From: Planctomycetota bacterium
GTDB lineage: Bacteria; Planctomycetota; Planctomycetia; Pirellulales; Pirellulaceae
DNA length: 17,436 bases
NCBI GenBank assembly: GCA_026692885.1
Contig: JAPLNJ010000364.1
Location: forward strand, 1-17,436
Direction of reading: 5' to 3'
In this document: positions 7,701-12,631 of the stretch, piece after piece
How positions within the stretch are numbered: the first letter of the stretch is position 1
Layout: each line of letters begins with the position of its first letter
Notes under the pieces: generated by a model
Told to the model about the DNA's origin: nothing
What the model saw: the letters and a program-made list of their open reading frames with translations, nothing else
Database searches by the model: none
Made by a program: the position numbers and the translations under genes

Positions 7701-9143
7701 TGTGTGGTTGAGTACGTGTTTGTGGAGCAGCCTACCGGCGCCGGGATCCGGGCGACCGGCCGCGGCAACACGCTCTACGAATGCAGTGTGGCGGGCGGCA
7801 CGGTGGGCTACGAACTGGCCGGCTCGCTGACGGATGTCCGCTGGTGCGTGAGCCGCGACAACGCCACGGGCTTTCGCGCGATCGGCCCGCTGGCCGGGCT
7901 GCTGCTGTTGCAGAACCGACACCACGGCGGCGACCAACGCAGTCAGGCCGGTTTCGATTTCGCAATACCAACGTCCGACGTGGTCTTCGACGGAAATTGG
8001 GTCGATTCCGCCAACTGCGGCTATCAGCTCAGCGGCCGGCGAGTGCTGCTGGCCAACAACCTGGCCGATCAGACGGAGACAGGTATCCGCGTGACGGCCG
8101 GGACAGACGTGCGATTGTTCAACAACAGCGTGCTGCGCGCCGCCCACGACGCGCTGGTCCTCGGCCGGGGAGTCCGTTCCGCCCTGGTGCTGAACAATGT
8201 GTTGCAAGCCGAGCGGAACCACGTGGTGGTTAGCTCGAAGACGATCTGGGTCGACTACAACCTCTACGCCCGGGCGTCGCTGCCGTTCCAGCTGAACGCC
8301 AAGCTCGGCGATCAGTCTCTCAGCGACTTGGCTGCCTGGTCGGCCGCCACCGGTTGGGATCGCAACTCACGCGTGGCTCCGCTGGTGTACTTCAAGCAGC
8401 AAGACCGCAATGGCCGCTGGCGTGTGCGGGAGGCGTGCATCTCGGTCACCAATGTCACACCGGACTACAACGTCGGGGCGTTGGGCGCGAACGCTTACCC
8501 CTACGCTGGCGGTGGAACGTACATCCTGGACTTGCCGCAGAACTGGAAACCGCACGGCGACCCGGCCCGACGGGTGTACGTCTTCGATGTGGAGCCCTAC
8601 GAAGGTGCGATGGCCGCTCGCGCGTACTGGTATCTGGCCCGGGTCGATTATCGGCGGAGCGACGGTAGCCGCAGTACCACAGACCTGCCTCGCGTCTACG
8701 TCCCGCGCGAGCAGATGCCCGCGGGTTCGTTTCTTCAAGAGGGTGCGACGGGCCGCGTCTACGTGCGACTGCCGGCGGACGCGCAAGAGCCGTGTCCCAT
8801 CGGCAAGCATCTGAAGCTCAGCCCGTCGCAGGCCGTCGGGTACTACGTGGGCCGCGAAGTCACGGGCGCCGCCGAGAAGTATCGCGGCAAGTTGGTCGGC
8901 GAGAGTCTAGCCCAGGCGATGGGGCAGGATGGCATCCAGGAGTTGGACGTCGTCGCGAACCTATTGTCCTGCGTCTGCGGCTCACCGACCTTCGAGCGGG
9001 GTTGTCCGATCCAGGGCCTCTGCCGCGACGCCGATAGTTGTCCGCGTCCCTCGGTGCCGCTGGGCCTGTCCGCCTTCGGCGCCCACGGCGGTCCCGGCCG
9101 CTTCGATGTGGGGGCCGCCGAGCACGGCTACTACGTCCCGTAG
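1776..9143 (+). CDS. Giant exported protein with three right-handed beta-helix modules
   Basis: A 2455-residue protein. The ATG at 1776 follows GGGAG at 1761-1765. Residues 8-30 are hydrophobic and are followed by RGDA-ATEA, consistent with a signal peptide cleaved near residue 34. Module 1 (about 50-440) has short parallel beta-helix coils such as NCLLLHNRGP and LLNNLFLNN and closes with HPDIGPY. Module 2 (about 455-1845) opens with a D-G...KPFATLAKALALA segment and has long non-helix insertions. Its clear helix coils at about 1222-1380 include FNNVVQNCLF, IVRNNLF and VLNNTTF, and it closes with RPSIGAVQHP. Module 3 (1851-2455) opens YYLAPDGAD...APWATATYALARLRPGD, has coils up to about 2170, and closes with FDVGAAEHGYYVP. 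Repeated DxGAxE-like endings are typical of such modules. No C-terminal membrane anchor or sorting signal is seen. The fold is shared with pectate lyase-like polysaccharide-active enzymes, but I cannot identify catalytic residues or a substrate. Residues 316-341 are encoded by an inserted palindromic repeat. Confidence 0.85.
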   Translation: MSTVSRVVFPIHVCLGISMSWCLGVCLFAGRGDAATEAVATFQDRLAKNVPPGTTVTVDGKAGPLVGNVAVTNLRGEPGKPIVIRSVGEERAVIRGKFQLTGAAYVVLERLAFEPNVADETDGPWVSLEGDHIEFRDCAIRGAPGDGLRMRGAGTVVEGGEVSACEGHGLVLDGSARVNGVRVAACRQGGLRVGGETTVSNCLLLHNRGPAVEAENGAALRFYHNLVYDNGGGLLLDACRSTRLLNNLFLNNYATPLLTDRDVELSVRDNAEIDHNIYFRHPGKDKLLRGLPYAQGVDLSPLASDNPLGLRLRVVREGEAPAELRGNASRDITARQEPRPPSPATAPVLSVGRDLAMDRRWTEKFDQHSQCLDILQRLTGENSYTRCYEDLFADFQQEDFRPRYTSPAVGCGADLTAEVPADVAGQPRSAKHPDIGPYAAPAKWWEDLDSGRATIVDGNLGLDAQGRDCGLGIPDKPFATLAKALALARWGSRIYIRDAIYRHTAMQTTFSLGPDAVVSGFPGHRPAFSPSEFIAPSRWEKVCGGSEPGSGDARDDQRLSQVPGQPGLYRLRDWHTFLGYNCRTNAWALDYYGNARVGGAGENTTSLSRNLAQVGKPFRPIRYLTLDRDTPQVLVDGVALQQAGGVLGLEEFSIGTMSAWGRDVAHLRPGSFIVGRRDFLVSRAVGQGSLQDGQSFLEGLNRDPEMNHRIDGRSTGYVSAFVARPAVLWQVRQTYPGGDRLWQLDPTVTGKFGQTTRRLLQDGWRQVATNQDSACWVRQFALPACGLKQADGAVLRRAEGRLNRDQLPLHGWLQRQFQTGDAALAAVLDNPYQDYLEVRLPTGVDPNQSGLTVSCFTGRVEAVWRKSAPGEYNPGVNQPGLAMLSHFRTMEVGVTAEATAATATQPWQFGCLVPLGESAPTLLMRMPADVDPNAEDPWKFTVVDDCLYVQLPQGESPTNHAVEVACHSGSSVPSPVGSNPSFFDWQDAGPLRPDWPAVRVYRTELDFGSNTLEPLWSTGGPVVGSQGFQLDAADPTGRTLCLLQEVRLDAGDPPGGAAEKILIIRYSEGDPASPTKREHRVSSQAIGPDRRIVLPSQPIAFDSRHVFCIAPATEPGRMAEQLVSTSLRPVSAKPALAQGTYYYDATGHTLYLCPFPGSEPAASRWVGGRSDPVHLVRGLYTLGGNAYGHQKQYCWGCGLGLPADVYEDVTAGFSPGHTLSTVPGTVVRNCTFRWCGADVGRGGEVSGDERHTADRIKRPELHVDHCVFDVGNAFLFDGNDSPTKNIPFGNHHLWENSYFLPAMGGLMGPWWDQYCFNNVVQNCLFAGRGGVDVEVSENLIVRNNLFTTDKGNLVTFRGSDRGYVLNNTTFRGGGIWYHSEPERANSTEQGQPTYGPNFPIVQRGPVPWLTIDQIGHEKSIRLDVRWLPLADHAEVCYCENWDFPSPLLIDAQGFAAYRAVSSLAELQRGCYFHDPSARRLYLRQTDGSPPRSAAVPAPHIPQTEQVRRDLVYTLTVVRPGRLSIPYQAISKTELELLEPPQPGETIEVWYCETPQRGREGEAPSGQLPVRRVERFPIFAEMLKLGRPRLRLSGRPADDRLFVGRAGEQPPLVRVTGSWKDVRPFEAELIPGGSVVASAVMGLQFNILRGYFPQLQPGEQFESVLHSRSVYHLSSLNNVFLDVRSTVASDAMDNMHHGANYMLYTEQTDPSHSQIDYNCYWKDLRAVPGPLSAHVQWGQLRVWNSTSHKAGITIPEFHEQTGYEQHGLSPASYFTLVANPLRYDFRPLPDSPLLGTGVVTKQQVGSFLFDPDMENGQQRFTYPGNERDAFGRPRGDRPSIGAVQHPCPGAQAYYLAPDGADAPDRGTRQAPWATATYALARLRPGDLLVLRPGTYRQPIVVRRSGTPRDFLHIVAENPPYETPAKFPTGGSTVLDAASLGSRPMVLLDGCAHVRVAGLRVVHSAAPAAVELRETRDCVVEYVFVEQPTGAGIRATGRGNTLYECSVAGGTVGYELAGSLTDVRWCVSRDNATGFRAIGPLAGLLLLQNRHHGGDQRSQAGFDFAIPTSDVVFDGNWVDSANCGYQLSGRRVLLANNLADQTETGIRVTAGTDVRLFNNSVLRAAHDALVLGRGVRSALVLNNVLQAERNHVVVSSKTIWVDYNLYARASLPFQLNAKLGDQSLSDLAAWSAATGWDRNSRVAPLVYFKQQDRNGRWRVREACISVTNVTPDYNVGALGANAYPYAGGGTYILDLPQNWKPHGDPARRVYVFDVEPYEGAMAARAYWYLARVDYRRSDGSRSTTDLPRVYVPREQMPAGSFLQEGATGRVYVRLPADAQEPCPIGKHLKLSPSQAVGYYVGREVTGAAEKYRGKLVGESLAQAMGQDGIQELDVVANLLSCVCGSPTFERGCPIQGLCRDADSCPRPSVPLGLSAFGAHGGPGRFDVGAAEHGYYVP
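2722..2798. repeat. Palindromic repeat inserted in frame inside the giant ORF
   Basis: Arms 2722-2745 and 2775-2798 are 24 nt each and complementary except at one position. The left arm begins GGGAGGGCGAGGCTCCCGCC. The 29-nt centre contains a second small hairpin (GCGTGGAA / TTCACGC). It is translated as REGEAPAEL at the left arm and as TARQEPRPPS at the right arm, residues about 316-343. This peptide lies between beta-helix module 1 and the following segment and looks unlike its surroundings. It is a mobile palindromic repeat carried as coding sequence. Confidence 0.8.
6448..6464. repeat. Half copy of the in-frame palindromic repeat
   Basis: The 17 nt GGGAGGGCGAGGCTCCC are identical to the start of the left arm at 2722-2738 and sit in the same reading frame, again giving REGEAP (residues 1558-1563). 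No matching right arm follows. It is probably a decayed or partial insertion of the same repeat family. Confidence 0.6.
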
Positions 9144-9208
9144 ACGTCAGTTTGCATGGTTGTCATCCCTGTCGCTGAGAAACACCCTTCATCCTTACCA
9201 TCCCGATA

Positions 9209-9298
9209 GGAATGACCGGGCGGCGCGGCACCGTGACAGGGGCAACCATTCCGGAGACGCTCAAACCGCCGAACAACCGCCGCTCCGGTCCATCCGCT
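9209..9298 (-). other. attC-like hairpin 3' of hicA (element B)
   Basis: On the minus strand the left arm (9298 to 9278) reads GCGGAT-g-GACCGG-a-GCGGCG and the right arm (9225 to 9209) reads CGCCGC-CCGGTC-ATTCC. Twelve consecutive pairs form, with an unpaired a (9284) between the two 6-bp blocks and an unpaired g (9291) after them. The loop is 52 nt. The same two extrahelical bases, six nucleotides apart, occur in the hairpins at 10573-10646 and 12555-12624. It lies between the convergent ends of the giant ORF and hicA and would be the last site of the cassette cluster. An ordinary terminator would not need conserved bulges and has no T-run here. Confidence 0.5.
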
Positions 9299-9325
9299 TG
9301 TCCCACTCGTTTGCCCCAGTGACGA

Positions 9326-9511
9326 TCAGATTTCGGGGACGGACAGCCCCCGACAAATTTTCCTTGCCAGCTTGTTCGGAATCTCGACATGCCTGGGCAC
9401 CGCCTCCACTTCCCCTGTTTCCGGGTTCATCCAAAGCGAGTGCGACCGGCCTTCTCGCTTCAACACGCACCCGTGCCTGCGCAGATGCCTTAACAGAGCA
9501 GTCCGTTTCAT
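9326..9511 (-). CDS. hicA: HicA-family toxin (mRNA interferase)
   Basis: A 61-residue protein of the HicA/YcfA type with a double-stranded RNA-binding-like fold. HicA toxins are translation-independent mRNA interferases. Family features are the opening MKRTALLRHLRRHGCVLKREGRSHSLW, whose H24 in SHS is the expected catalytic histidine, and NPETGEVEAVPRHVEIPNKLARKI, the usual strand and C-terminal helix. The length is normal for the family and the gene looks intact. The ATG at 9511 overlaps the stop of the upstream antitoxin gene by four bases (ATGA, 9508-9511), which implies translational coupling. The antitoxin comes first, the reverse of the E. coli hicAB order but common elsewhere. Confidence 0.9.
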   Translation of the reverse strand: MKRTALLRHLRRHGCVLKREGRSHSLWMNPETGEVEAVPRHVEIPNKLARKICRGLSVPEI

Positions 9512-9723
9512 CCCAGCGACACCACTTCTTTGATAGCATCTTCCGGCACGCCACGGATGCCTTCTTCACGGCGATCTTCAAGAATCAATTCGATTGCTTC
9601 CGTCAAGCTCTGCTTGGCTTCCTCCTTCGTGCGTCCCTGCCCGTTGGCACCGGGGATCTCCGGGCAATAGGCAATCAGCCAGTCGCCGTCCTTCTCGATG
9701 ATCGCGGTAAACTCGTTACGCAA
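9508..9723 (-). CDS. hicB: HicB-family antitoxin, minimal form
   Basis: A 71-residue partner of HicA with the HicB partial RNase-H fold: FTAIIEKDGDWLIAYCPEIPGANGQGRTKEEAKQSLTEAIELILE. HicB proteins bind and neutralise HicA. I chose the TTG at 9723 because GGAGGG (9736-9731) sits 8 nt upstream. The longer in-frame TTG start at 9744 would add seven residues that overlap this Shine-Dalgarno. The protein ends soon after the HicB core, leaving no room for the C-terminal HTH or ribbon-helix-helix DNA-binding domain of longer HicBs. Autoregulation may therefore differ from E. coli. A promoter lies at 9775-9803. Confidence 0.88.
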   Translation of the reverse strand: MRNEFTAIIEKDGDWLIAYCPEIPGANGQGRTKEEAKQSLTEAIELILEDRREEGIRGVPEDAIKEVVSLG

Positions 9724-9730
9724 GATTCTT

Positions 9731-9736
9731 CCCTCC
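9731..9736 (-). promoter_or_regulatory. Shine-Dalgarno deciding the hicB start
   Basis: The minus strand reads GGAGGG from 9736 to 9731, 8 nt upstream of the TTG at 9723. It favours this start over the upstream TTG at 9744. Confidence 0.7.
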
Positions 9737-9774
9737 GTATTCAAGCGGCCCAGCCTTGATCACATACCGGCCAA

Positions 9775-9803
9775 ATTGTAGCCAGATCGTCGCGGCCGGA
9801 CAA
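9775..9803 (-). promoter_or_regulatory. Promoter for hicBA
   Basis: On the minus strand TTGTCC (9803-9798) and TACAAT (9780-9775) are separated by exactly 17 nt. A start near 9768 would give a leader of about 45 nt before hicB. The promoter lies in the 9724-9857 gap between hepT and hicB, so hicBA can be transcribed independently of mntA-hepT. Confidence 0.6.
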
Positions 9804-9857
9804 ACGTTCAAGAAGACCGACAGGCGTGGAATCGCGTTCCCTGATCGACCTCATGCT

Positions 9858-10226
9858 CTAGTTTGGTCGGTGGCCTTCCTTCGGCGTTTCCTCCAACACC
9901 CGCTGAACCAGCGGCAACAAGGGAGGGAGGTCCTCGGTGACCGTTTTCCAGACCACTTCCAAGTTCACGCTGACGTAGTCGTGCACCAACTTGTCGCGGA
10001 TCCCTGCCATCGAGCGCCAAGGGACCTCTGGGTGCCGGTCCCGAATCTCCGGCGGAATCCTCTTGGTGGCTTCGCCCAGGATCTCCAAAGCGCGGACTAC
10101 GGCATAGACCGTCTTGTCGTCGCCGAGGAAGTCCTCGTAGGCGATCCCCTCGACGAACTCCAGCGCCTTCTGGGCTGCCTGGGAGATATCCTCCAGGTGA
10201 TCCCGGTGATCGCGAGGTTGCTTCAT
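9858..10226 (-). CDS. hepT: HepT-like HEPN-domain toxin (DUF86 family)
   Basis: A 122-residue helical protein of the HEPN/DUF86 type. The RX4-6H ribonuclease motif is RDKLVH, with R77 and H82. It is followed at 84 by the tyrosine of the extended RX4HXY motif, which is AMPylated by MntA in the Shewanella HepT-MntA system. Other family features are DDKTVYAVVRALEILGEATKRIP at about 36-58 and PWRSMAGIRDKLVHDYVSV. The length is close to the family norm and nothing is missing. The ATG at 10226 overlaps the mntA stop by four bases (ATGA). The likely role is an RNA-targeting toxin held inactive by its neighbour; the RNA substrate is not visible from sequence. Confidence 0.9.
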   Translation of the reverse strand: MKQPRDHRDHLEDISQAAQKALEFVEGIAYEDFLGDDKTVYAVVRALEILGEATKRIPPEIRDRHPEVPWRSMAGIRDKLVHDYVSVNLEVVWKTVTEDLPPLLPLVQRVLEETPKEGHRPN

Positions 10227-10525
10227 ACCGCTTCAACCTCCGCGAGAACGTGTTGACCAATGGCTGGCTTGAGGGCTTCCGCCATAACCAAGTCCACGCG
10301 TACCCCCAGCAGGTCACTAAGGTAGTTCTCCAGTTCGACAAAGCGAATCAGGCCCGGGGTGTGGCGGAAACGTACCAGAACGTCGAGATCGCTTTCCGGG
10401 CCAGCCTCGCGGCGTACATAGGACCCGAACAGCCCCAGCGACTCGACTCCATAGCGTTCCCGCAGCAGCGGCAACTGCTGACGGAGAATGCCTCGCAACT
10501 CGGCGATGTCCCTTGGCTCAACCAT
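10223..10525 (-). CDS. mntA: MntA-type minimal nucleotidyltransferase antitoxin
   Basis: A 100-residue nucleotidyltransferase of the MNT family, the antitoxin of HepT. The motif GSYVRREAGPESDLD is a complete GSX10DXD (G34, S35, D46, D48), and the third carboxylate is D78 in VRVDLV, so the active site looks intact. Characterised MntA proteins inactivate HepT by adding AMP to its tyrosine (type VII toxin-antitoxin). I chose the ATG at 10525. An in-frame TTG at 10543 is possible but has no spacing to the nearby AAGG, and neither start has a strong Shine-Dalgarno. It is coupled to hepT by an ATGA overlap. The attC-like hairpin C lies about 50 nt upstream. Confidence 0.88.
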   Translation of the reverse strand: MVEPRDIAELRGILRQQLPLLRERYGVESLGLFGSYVRREAGPESDLDVLVRFRHTPGLIRFVELENYLSDLLGVRVDLVMAEALKPAIGQHVLAEVEAV

Positions 10526-10572
10526 CACTGTATTCTCAGACAACCTTCTGTCCGGCGATCTCGCACCGAACC

Positions 10573-10646
10573 GATAACCCGCCGATCACGCGGCGTGCAC
10601 CGAACCATCATCGCGAAACCCAACCGCGTGATCGGTCGGATTCATC
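10573..10646 (-). other. attC-like hairpin 3' of the TPR gene (element C)
   Basis: On the minus strand the left arm (10646 to 10624) is GAT-g-AATCCG-a-CCGATCACGCGG. The right arm (10593 to 10573) is CCGCGTGATCGG-CGGGTT-ATC. The inner 12 bp pair perfectly and the N6 block pairs with one wobble. The extrahelical a (10636) and g (10643) match elements A and B. The right end carries GTTATC, which resembles a GTT-initiated integron core box. The loop is 30 nt. The element fills the non-coding gap 10526-10747 between the TPR gene and mntA. Confidence 0.5.
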
Positions 10647-10747
10647 TGCTCGATCAGCCCGGTTTGGCCTCAATTCGACTTCCGCCTCCTCTTACCTTCG
10701 CGAAAAGGCGAGCTATCCTGACGGCGTGTGAAACCAGTGTCCTGCTT

Positions 10748-12004
10748 TCATGCCGCCATCGCAAACCGCCTCTCGGCCAGACCCGACGTGCGGATGGCGC
10801 TGGCGGAACGGGTCTCCCAGATCTTGGTGGTGATGGGCTTGTTCGCAGCCTCGAATGCGGCTAGGTTCCGCTTAGCTCGCTCGCTCGACGGATCGATTCG
10901 GATCGCGTTGTCGAAAGAAGCTCGCACCATCTCGGCGGGGAAGCCAAGCTCAGCCTGTGCCATAGCCATCCATTCGGAGACTTCACTCATGACGGCCGCA
11001 GAGCCGTTCATGGTGAGCGCTCGCTCGCAGAGCCTTCGGCACTCCTCAAAGCGTCCGTTCAGTAAGTTGTGATGGGCAAGAAAGACGTAGGGCCAAACAA
11101 GAGGGGAGCCCGTCCGGACCGCCAACTCGAGGTCTGTGATTCCACGGGGGCTCGTCCCATACAGCAGAATGCCTCTGGCAAGCAGAATCGCGTCGTTCTC
11201 TGGCTCGAGTTGCAGCCCTTGGGAATAGGATTCCAAGGCGGCTTGCGTCTTTCCGACGAACTCGTATCCGAAGCCAAGCAACGCGTGTATCGTCACGCAG
11301 GTTGAACGGTCGACTTCGCTCGGGTCTTTCTGCTGGACCCGAACGAGGGTTTCCTTCAAGATCGGCTCAAGACGGTCAAATACCTGGTTCGCTTCTGTCG
11401 CCGACGTAGTTCGCGCCGACAGCAAAACAATGTCAGCAGCACGCGCAATGGCGTGAGGTGAGAATCTCTCATATTCCTTCAGGTAGTCTCCTGCTAGGTT
11501 CTTGGCTGCTGCTGGGTTGGCAATATTCAAGGCGTACAAGAACATCGCCTGGTAGTTCTCGGTGTTAGGCTGGAGTCTCAACGCATGCTCGTAAAAAAGC
11601 GCAGCCGTCTCTGGATCTCCGGCTTCTAGCCAGATCGAGCCACGCAGGTAGCTGACCAACGCCGGGTCAATATGGGCTCGCCAACGCCGTAGGAGATCGA
11701 GAGCCCTATCCCACTCGCCCCGTTGTCTGGCCTCAAAGGCTTCATTCAGCTTGGCCTGTGCTTGGAAGTTCATCGGTTGTGCGGCAGGGGGCGGCTCGAC
11801 GAGGGAGTAGAGATCCTCCGAGAGGTTGCGGATACGGTTACGTTCGACTTCCGAGAGCGCTTTCCACGGGCCATCTGTTGCGTCACGAAGGGCGTCGGCT
11901 TCTGGCGAGTCATCTTTGCCAGCGGCGAGGAATTGGTGCAATTCGCGACTGCCACGCACCATCGCCACGTAGCTGGGGTTCATCGTCAAGGGTCTTGGCA
12001 TCAT
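10748..12004 (-). CDS. TPR-repeat protein of unknown function
   Basis: A 418-residue soluble protein, all-helical by eye, with no signal peptide. The N-terminal section has a segment at about 28-68 (GKDDSPEADALRDATDGPWK...SEVERNRIRNLSEDLYSL). I associate it with a group of planctomycete TPR proteins, but not confidently. TPR-like helix pairs are seen at about 80-110, 115-148, 236-285 (GYEFVGKTQAALESYSQGLQLEPEN) and 303-375 (NLLNGRFEECRRLCERAL; NAIRIDP). No catalytic domain is visible, so it is probably a scaffold or protein-binding partner. The ATG at 12004 is followed by a second ATG, and it starts 2 nt after the stop of the 135-residue gene upstream, so the two are almost certainly co-transcribed and functionally paired. 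Base composition looks less GC-rich than the flanking large genes. Confidence 0.8.
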   Translation of the reverse strand: MMPRPLTMNPSYVAMVRGSRELHQFLAAGKDDSPEADALRDATDGPWKALSEVERNRIRNLSEDLYSLVEPPPAAQPMNFQAQAKLNEAFEARQRGEWDRALDLLRRWRAHIDPALVSYLRGSIWLEAGDPETAALFYEHALRLQPNTENYQAMFLYALNIANPAAAKNLAGDYLKEYERFSPHAIARAADIVLLSARTTSATEANQVFDRLEPILKETLVRVQQKDPSEVDRSTCVTIHALLGFGYEFVGKTQAALESYSQGLQLEPENDAILLARGILLYGTSPRGITDLELAVRTGSPLVWPYVFLAHHNLLNGRFEECRRLCERALTMNGSAAVMSEVSEWMAMAQAELGFPAEMVRASFDNAIRIDPSSERAKRNLAAFEAANKPITTKIWETRSASAIRTSGLAERRFAMAA

Positions 12005-12006
12005 GA

Positions 12007-12414
12007 TTATGTCTCGTCTTCTTGCCAGTCCGGCCGAGTTGCCGCTAGGTCTGCTTCGTAGGTGGCGAGAGGGACGACCTGGGCAGGGGCCACGTTGCCA
12101 TGCGTCGCGGAGTCCGGCTCCAGGGTAAGACCGTTCGCGAAGGCCCCTTGCATAAAAGCACCGTTCCCCATGCGGAAGCAGAAACTGTTGTTACTACCAC
12201 CAGATCCTTGGACCATCGGCCGAAGTCGCTTCGGTATGCGATTGACGTTTATGTCTCGCCAGTTCGGCGCGACCGACATCCCCTTGCCATTTACCAGTAC
12301 GTTGTTTTGGGCATCGAGATCTACATCACCCCCTGGACGAACGCCTAGACTCGTTTGGCTGACCGTCGGCAAACCATCGGGGTCCTTTCTAATGACACGA
12401 AACACTCGGGGCAT
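12007..12414 (-). CDS. Conserved-looking small protein of unknown function
   Basis: A 135-residue protein that I do not assign to a named family. It opens MPRVFRVIRKDPDGLPTVSQ, then LGVRPGGDVDLDAQNNVLVNGKGMSVAPNWRDINVNRIPKRLRP, a glycine/asparagine segment GSGGSNNSFCFRMGNGAFMQG, and ends VAPAQVVPLATYEADLAATRPDWQEDET. The pattern looks like a compact folded domain with no signal peptide or membrane segment. A clear AGGAG (12425-12421) lies 6 nt before the ATG. It is the first gene of a two-gene unit with the TPR protein. Given its neighbours (toxin-antitoxin pairs and a restriction enzyme), a toxin or effector role is conceivable but is inference only. Confidence 0.75.
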   Translation of the reverse strand: MPRVFRVIRKDPDGLPTVSQTSLGVRPGGDVDLDAQNNVLVNGKGMSVAPNWRDINVNRIPKRLRPMVQGSGGSNNSFCFRMGNGAFMQGAFANGLTLEPDSATHGNVAPAQVVPLATYEADLAATRPDWQEDET

Positions 12415-12442
12415 ATTCGTCTCCTGGCGTGCGTGTTGTGTC

Positions 12443-12598
12443 CTAGTGGCATCTGGCCAACAGTAGCGTCGGCGCGTCCCAATCGCCGAAAATGGGCTCG
12501 GTGTTGAAGAGCTTAGGTTCCTCTTTCAGGCGATCAATTGATTGAACAACGACACGGATCAGATGGGCGGCCCGTCCGGCCCAGATCCAAATTTCCAA
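12443..12598 (-). CDS. Possible short ORF or gene remnant after the Mrr gene
   Basis: A 51-codon ORF from a TTG, containing LEIWIWAGRAAHLIRVVVQ and IDRLKEEPKLFNTEPIFGDW. It is in the same frame as the Mrr gene and is open right up to the Mrr stop at 12632. The residue composition looks like a real protein. The IFGDWDAPTLLLA segment vaguely recalls the N-terminal strand region of uracil-DNA glycosylase-like proteins, which would make it a truncated remnant. Against it, there is no strong Shine-Dalgarno, and its first third is the right arm of the hairpin at 12555-12624. The remainder of 12415-12631 holds only that hairpin and the leader of the next gene. Confidence 0.3.
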   Translation of the reverse strand: MEIWIWAGRAAHLIRVVVQSIDRLKEEPKLFNTEPIFGDWDAPTLLLARCH

Positions 12599-12624
12599 CC
12601 CAGTGGCCGCCTCATCTGCATCCG
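12555..12624 (-). other. attC-like hairpin 3' of the Mrr gene (element A)
   Basis: On the minus strand the left arm (12624 to 12605) is CGGAT-g-CAGATG-a-GGCGGCC. The right arm (12572 to 12555) is GGCCGCC-CATCTG-ATCCG. Eighteen pairs form without mismatch, leaving only g (12619) and a (12612) unpaired. The loop is 32 nt. The right end continues TGTCGTTGTTC (12554-12544), which contains a GTT core-like triplet. It lies 7 nt past the Mrr stop. It has the same bulge spacing as elements B and C with unrelated stem sequence, as expected for integron attC sites. Confidence 0.55.
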
Positions 12625-12631
12625 CTGGCGG

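Noticed and set aside
9156..9249. Imperfect inverted repeat (ATGGTTGTCATCCCTGTC versus GACAGGGGCAACCAT) considered as a terminator
   Set aside because: The pairing has an internal gap, a long loop and no T-run. It surrounds hairpin B and is better seen as part of that region.
9724..9857. Looked for a fourth attC-like hairpin between hepT and hicB
   Set aside because: Only short 4-5 bp stems are present and the GAT-g-N6-a pattern is absent. The gap holds the hicBA promoter instead.
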